Assembly: GCA_937965795.1 (NCBI GenBank)
Contig: CALCMD010000123.1
Span: 1-40,068 of the forward strand
DNA: 40,068 bases
From: an uncultured Lachnospiraceae bacterium
GTDB taxonomy: Bacteria > Bacillota > Clostridia > Lachnospirales > Lachnospiraceae
Direction: 5' to 3'
Below are positions 39,640-40,068 of this stretch, one piece after another (the stretch's first letter is position 1; every line of letters begins with the position of its first letter). Under the pieces are notes generated by a model. The model did no database searches. It was not told the origin of the DNA and saw only the letters and a program-made list of their open reading frames with translations. A program made the position numbers and the translations under genes.

Positions 39640-40068
39640 CGCGCCAATTCTGGTTTGGCGGGGAGTTTGCGCCCCTTCCGTACGTTTGAGGAATCGATAG
39701 TTCTCTTACTCACCCCGGACACGGGCAGCCTGCCGCATATCCCACACGGACTGGGGCAACGCTCCGATGAACTTCCGGCTAACTGCGACTAAGAACACTC
39801 AGGAGAGCCTTCGTGTTCAAGTCTCCGTAAGCCGGTGATTTCATCTCTGCTAAAAGCGCCCCTGAAATGTCCGCTTAGGGATATGCGGCAGACTTCCCGA
39901 CTGGGTGGTGGATAGCGAAGGAGGAAGTGTGGCGGCGCAGATGGTTCCGGTGCAGCGGAATCAGTGGTGGATGGCATTTTTGTGCGTCTGCGCCGCCAAT
40001 ACGCAGTAGGCCGGGGGGAAACGTATCACGAAGCAAACAATTTGGGGGCGGTTAGGGAAGTTCGGGAA
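39640..40068 (+). ncRNA. Large structured non-coding RNA, possibly HEARO/omega RNA of an IscB-like element; incomplete
   Basis: No plausible protein is encoded here, but perfect inverted repeats are nested. A 14-bp pair (39730-39743 with 39878-39891) extends through CGGG/CCCG (39722-39725/39896-39899) and CACCC/GGGTG (39711-39715/39903-39907). Inside it lie GATGAA/TTCATC (39766-39771/39840-39845), CCGGCT/AGCCGG (39775-39780/39830-39835) and GAACAC/GTGTTC (39793-39798/39813-39818). Further right is a 12-bp pair (39930-39941/39987-39998), then ATACG/CGTAT (39999-40003/40022-40026). A 6-bp hairpin, CGCCAA/TTGGCG, opens the region. The order fits a folded RNA. From memory, stretches such as GTAAGCCGG, GATAGCG and GGCCGGGGGGAA resemble IscB omega RNAs, in which case the IscB gene would begin to the right on the plus strand. 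Strand and class are inference; structure is seen. Confidence 0.5.

Noticed and set aside
39559..39640. N-terminal extension of ispE to 39640
   Set aside because: It would place the promoter and the palindrome inside the coding region. The ATG at 39547 has a good ribosome site and the usual start of the family.
39789..39977. 62-codon minus-strand frame at the right edge
   Set aside because: It lies within the nested inverted repeats of the structured RNA, and its Pro/Ser-rich translation looks random.
1..40068. CRISPR arrays, tRNA or rRNA genes, complete insertion sequences
   Set aside because: No regular repeat-spacer series, no tRNA T-loop signature (GGTTCGAATCC type) and no transposase other than the Rpn-type protein were seen.

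Overview
This window is chromosomal DNA from an anaerobic, endospore-forming Firmicute, most likely a Lachnospiraceae gut bacterium of roughly 50% G+C. The case rests on spore genes (spoIIR and a gerA-gerB-gerC germinant receptor operon), HPr kinase next to a ROK glucokinase, a DUF1846 protein beside pyrG, and large secreted FIVAR/discoidin proteins. The species cannot be named from sequence alone.

Left end (1-6090): a secreted subtilisin-like protease runs off the left edge. A 10-TM heavy-metal exporter (ArsP_2 type) and an MntP/YtaF-like membrane protein follow, pointing away from each other. Next comes an A+T-rich two-gene cassette: an ABC-type AAA ATPase whose stop overlaps the start of a small protein with a PD-(D/E)XK-like E-x13-ExK pattern. 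It looks like an uncharacterised anti-phage or abortive-infection pair dropped between housekeeping genes.

Housekeeping core (6093-16140): a leftward cluster ftsH - HD-domain protein - uvrC - hprK - glk links proteolysis, excision repair and carbon-catabolite control. DUF1846 and pyrG read rightward, and a MITE-like repeat sits in the pyrG leader.

Sugar and surface region (16151-29263): an N-acetylglucosamine operon (CBM9-like protein, nagB, nagA). Upstream of it, a four-gene operon encodes a mini adhesin, a histidine phosphatase, a DUF554 membrane protein and a cell-wall-binding polysaccharide deacetylase. Upstream of that is an 1888-residue secreted protein with three discoidin and two LamG-like modules, six FIVAR repeats and no visible enzyme domain. 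The mini adhesin is essentially its last ~220 residues. An Rpn-type nuclease gene follows.

Right part (29587-39547): an AEC transporter with a corrinoid adenosyltransferase, a double OB-fold protein, typA, the gerA-gerB-gerC-spoIIR operon (overlapping typA tail to tail), and an ispE-gntR pair with a palindromic candidate operator in its leader.

Right edge (about 39640-40068): no gene, but a dense nest of long perfect inverted repeats. This is a large structured RNA cut by the window edge; my leading guess is the guide-type (HEARO/omega) RNA of an IscB-like element whose protein would lie outside the window.

Five related short palindromic repeats, most with GTAACTGTTCAG-type ends, lie in 5' leaders or intercistronic gaps (permease, hprK, pyrG, typA, gntR/gerA). 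No tRNA, rRNA, CRISPR array or intact insertion sequence with a transposase was found.
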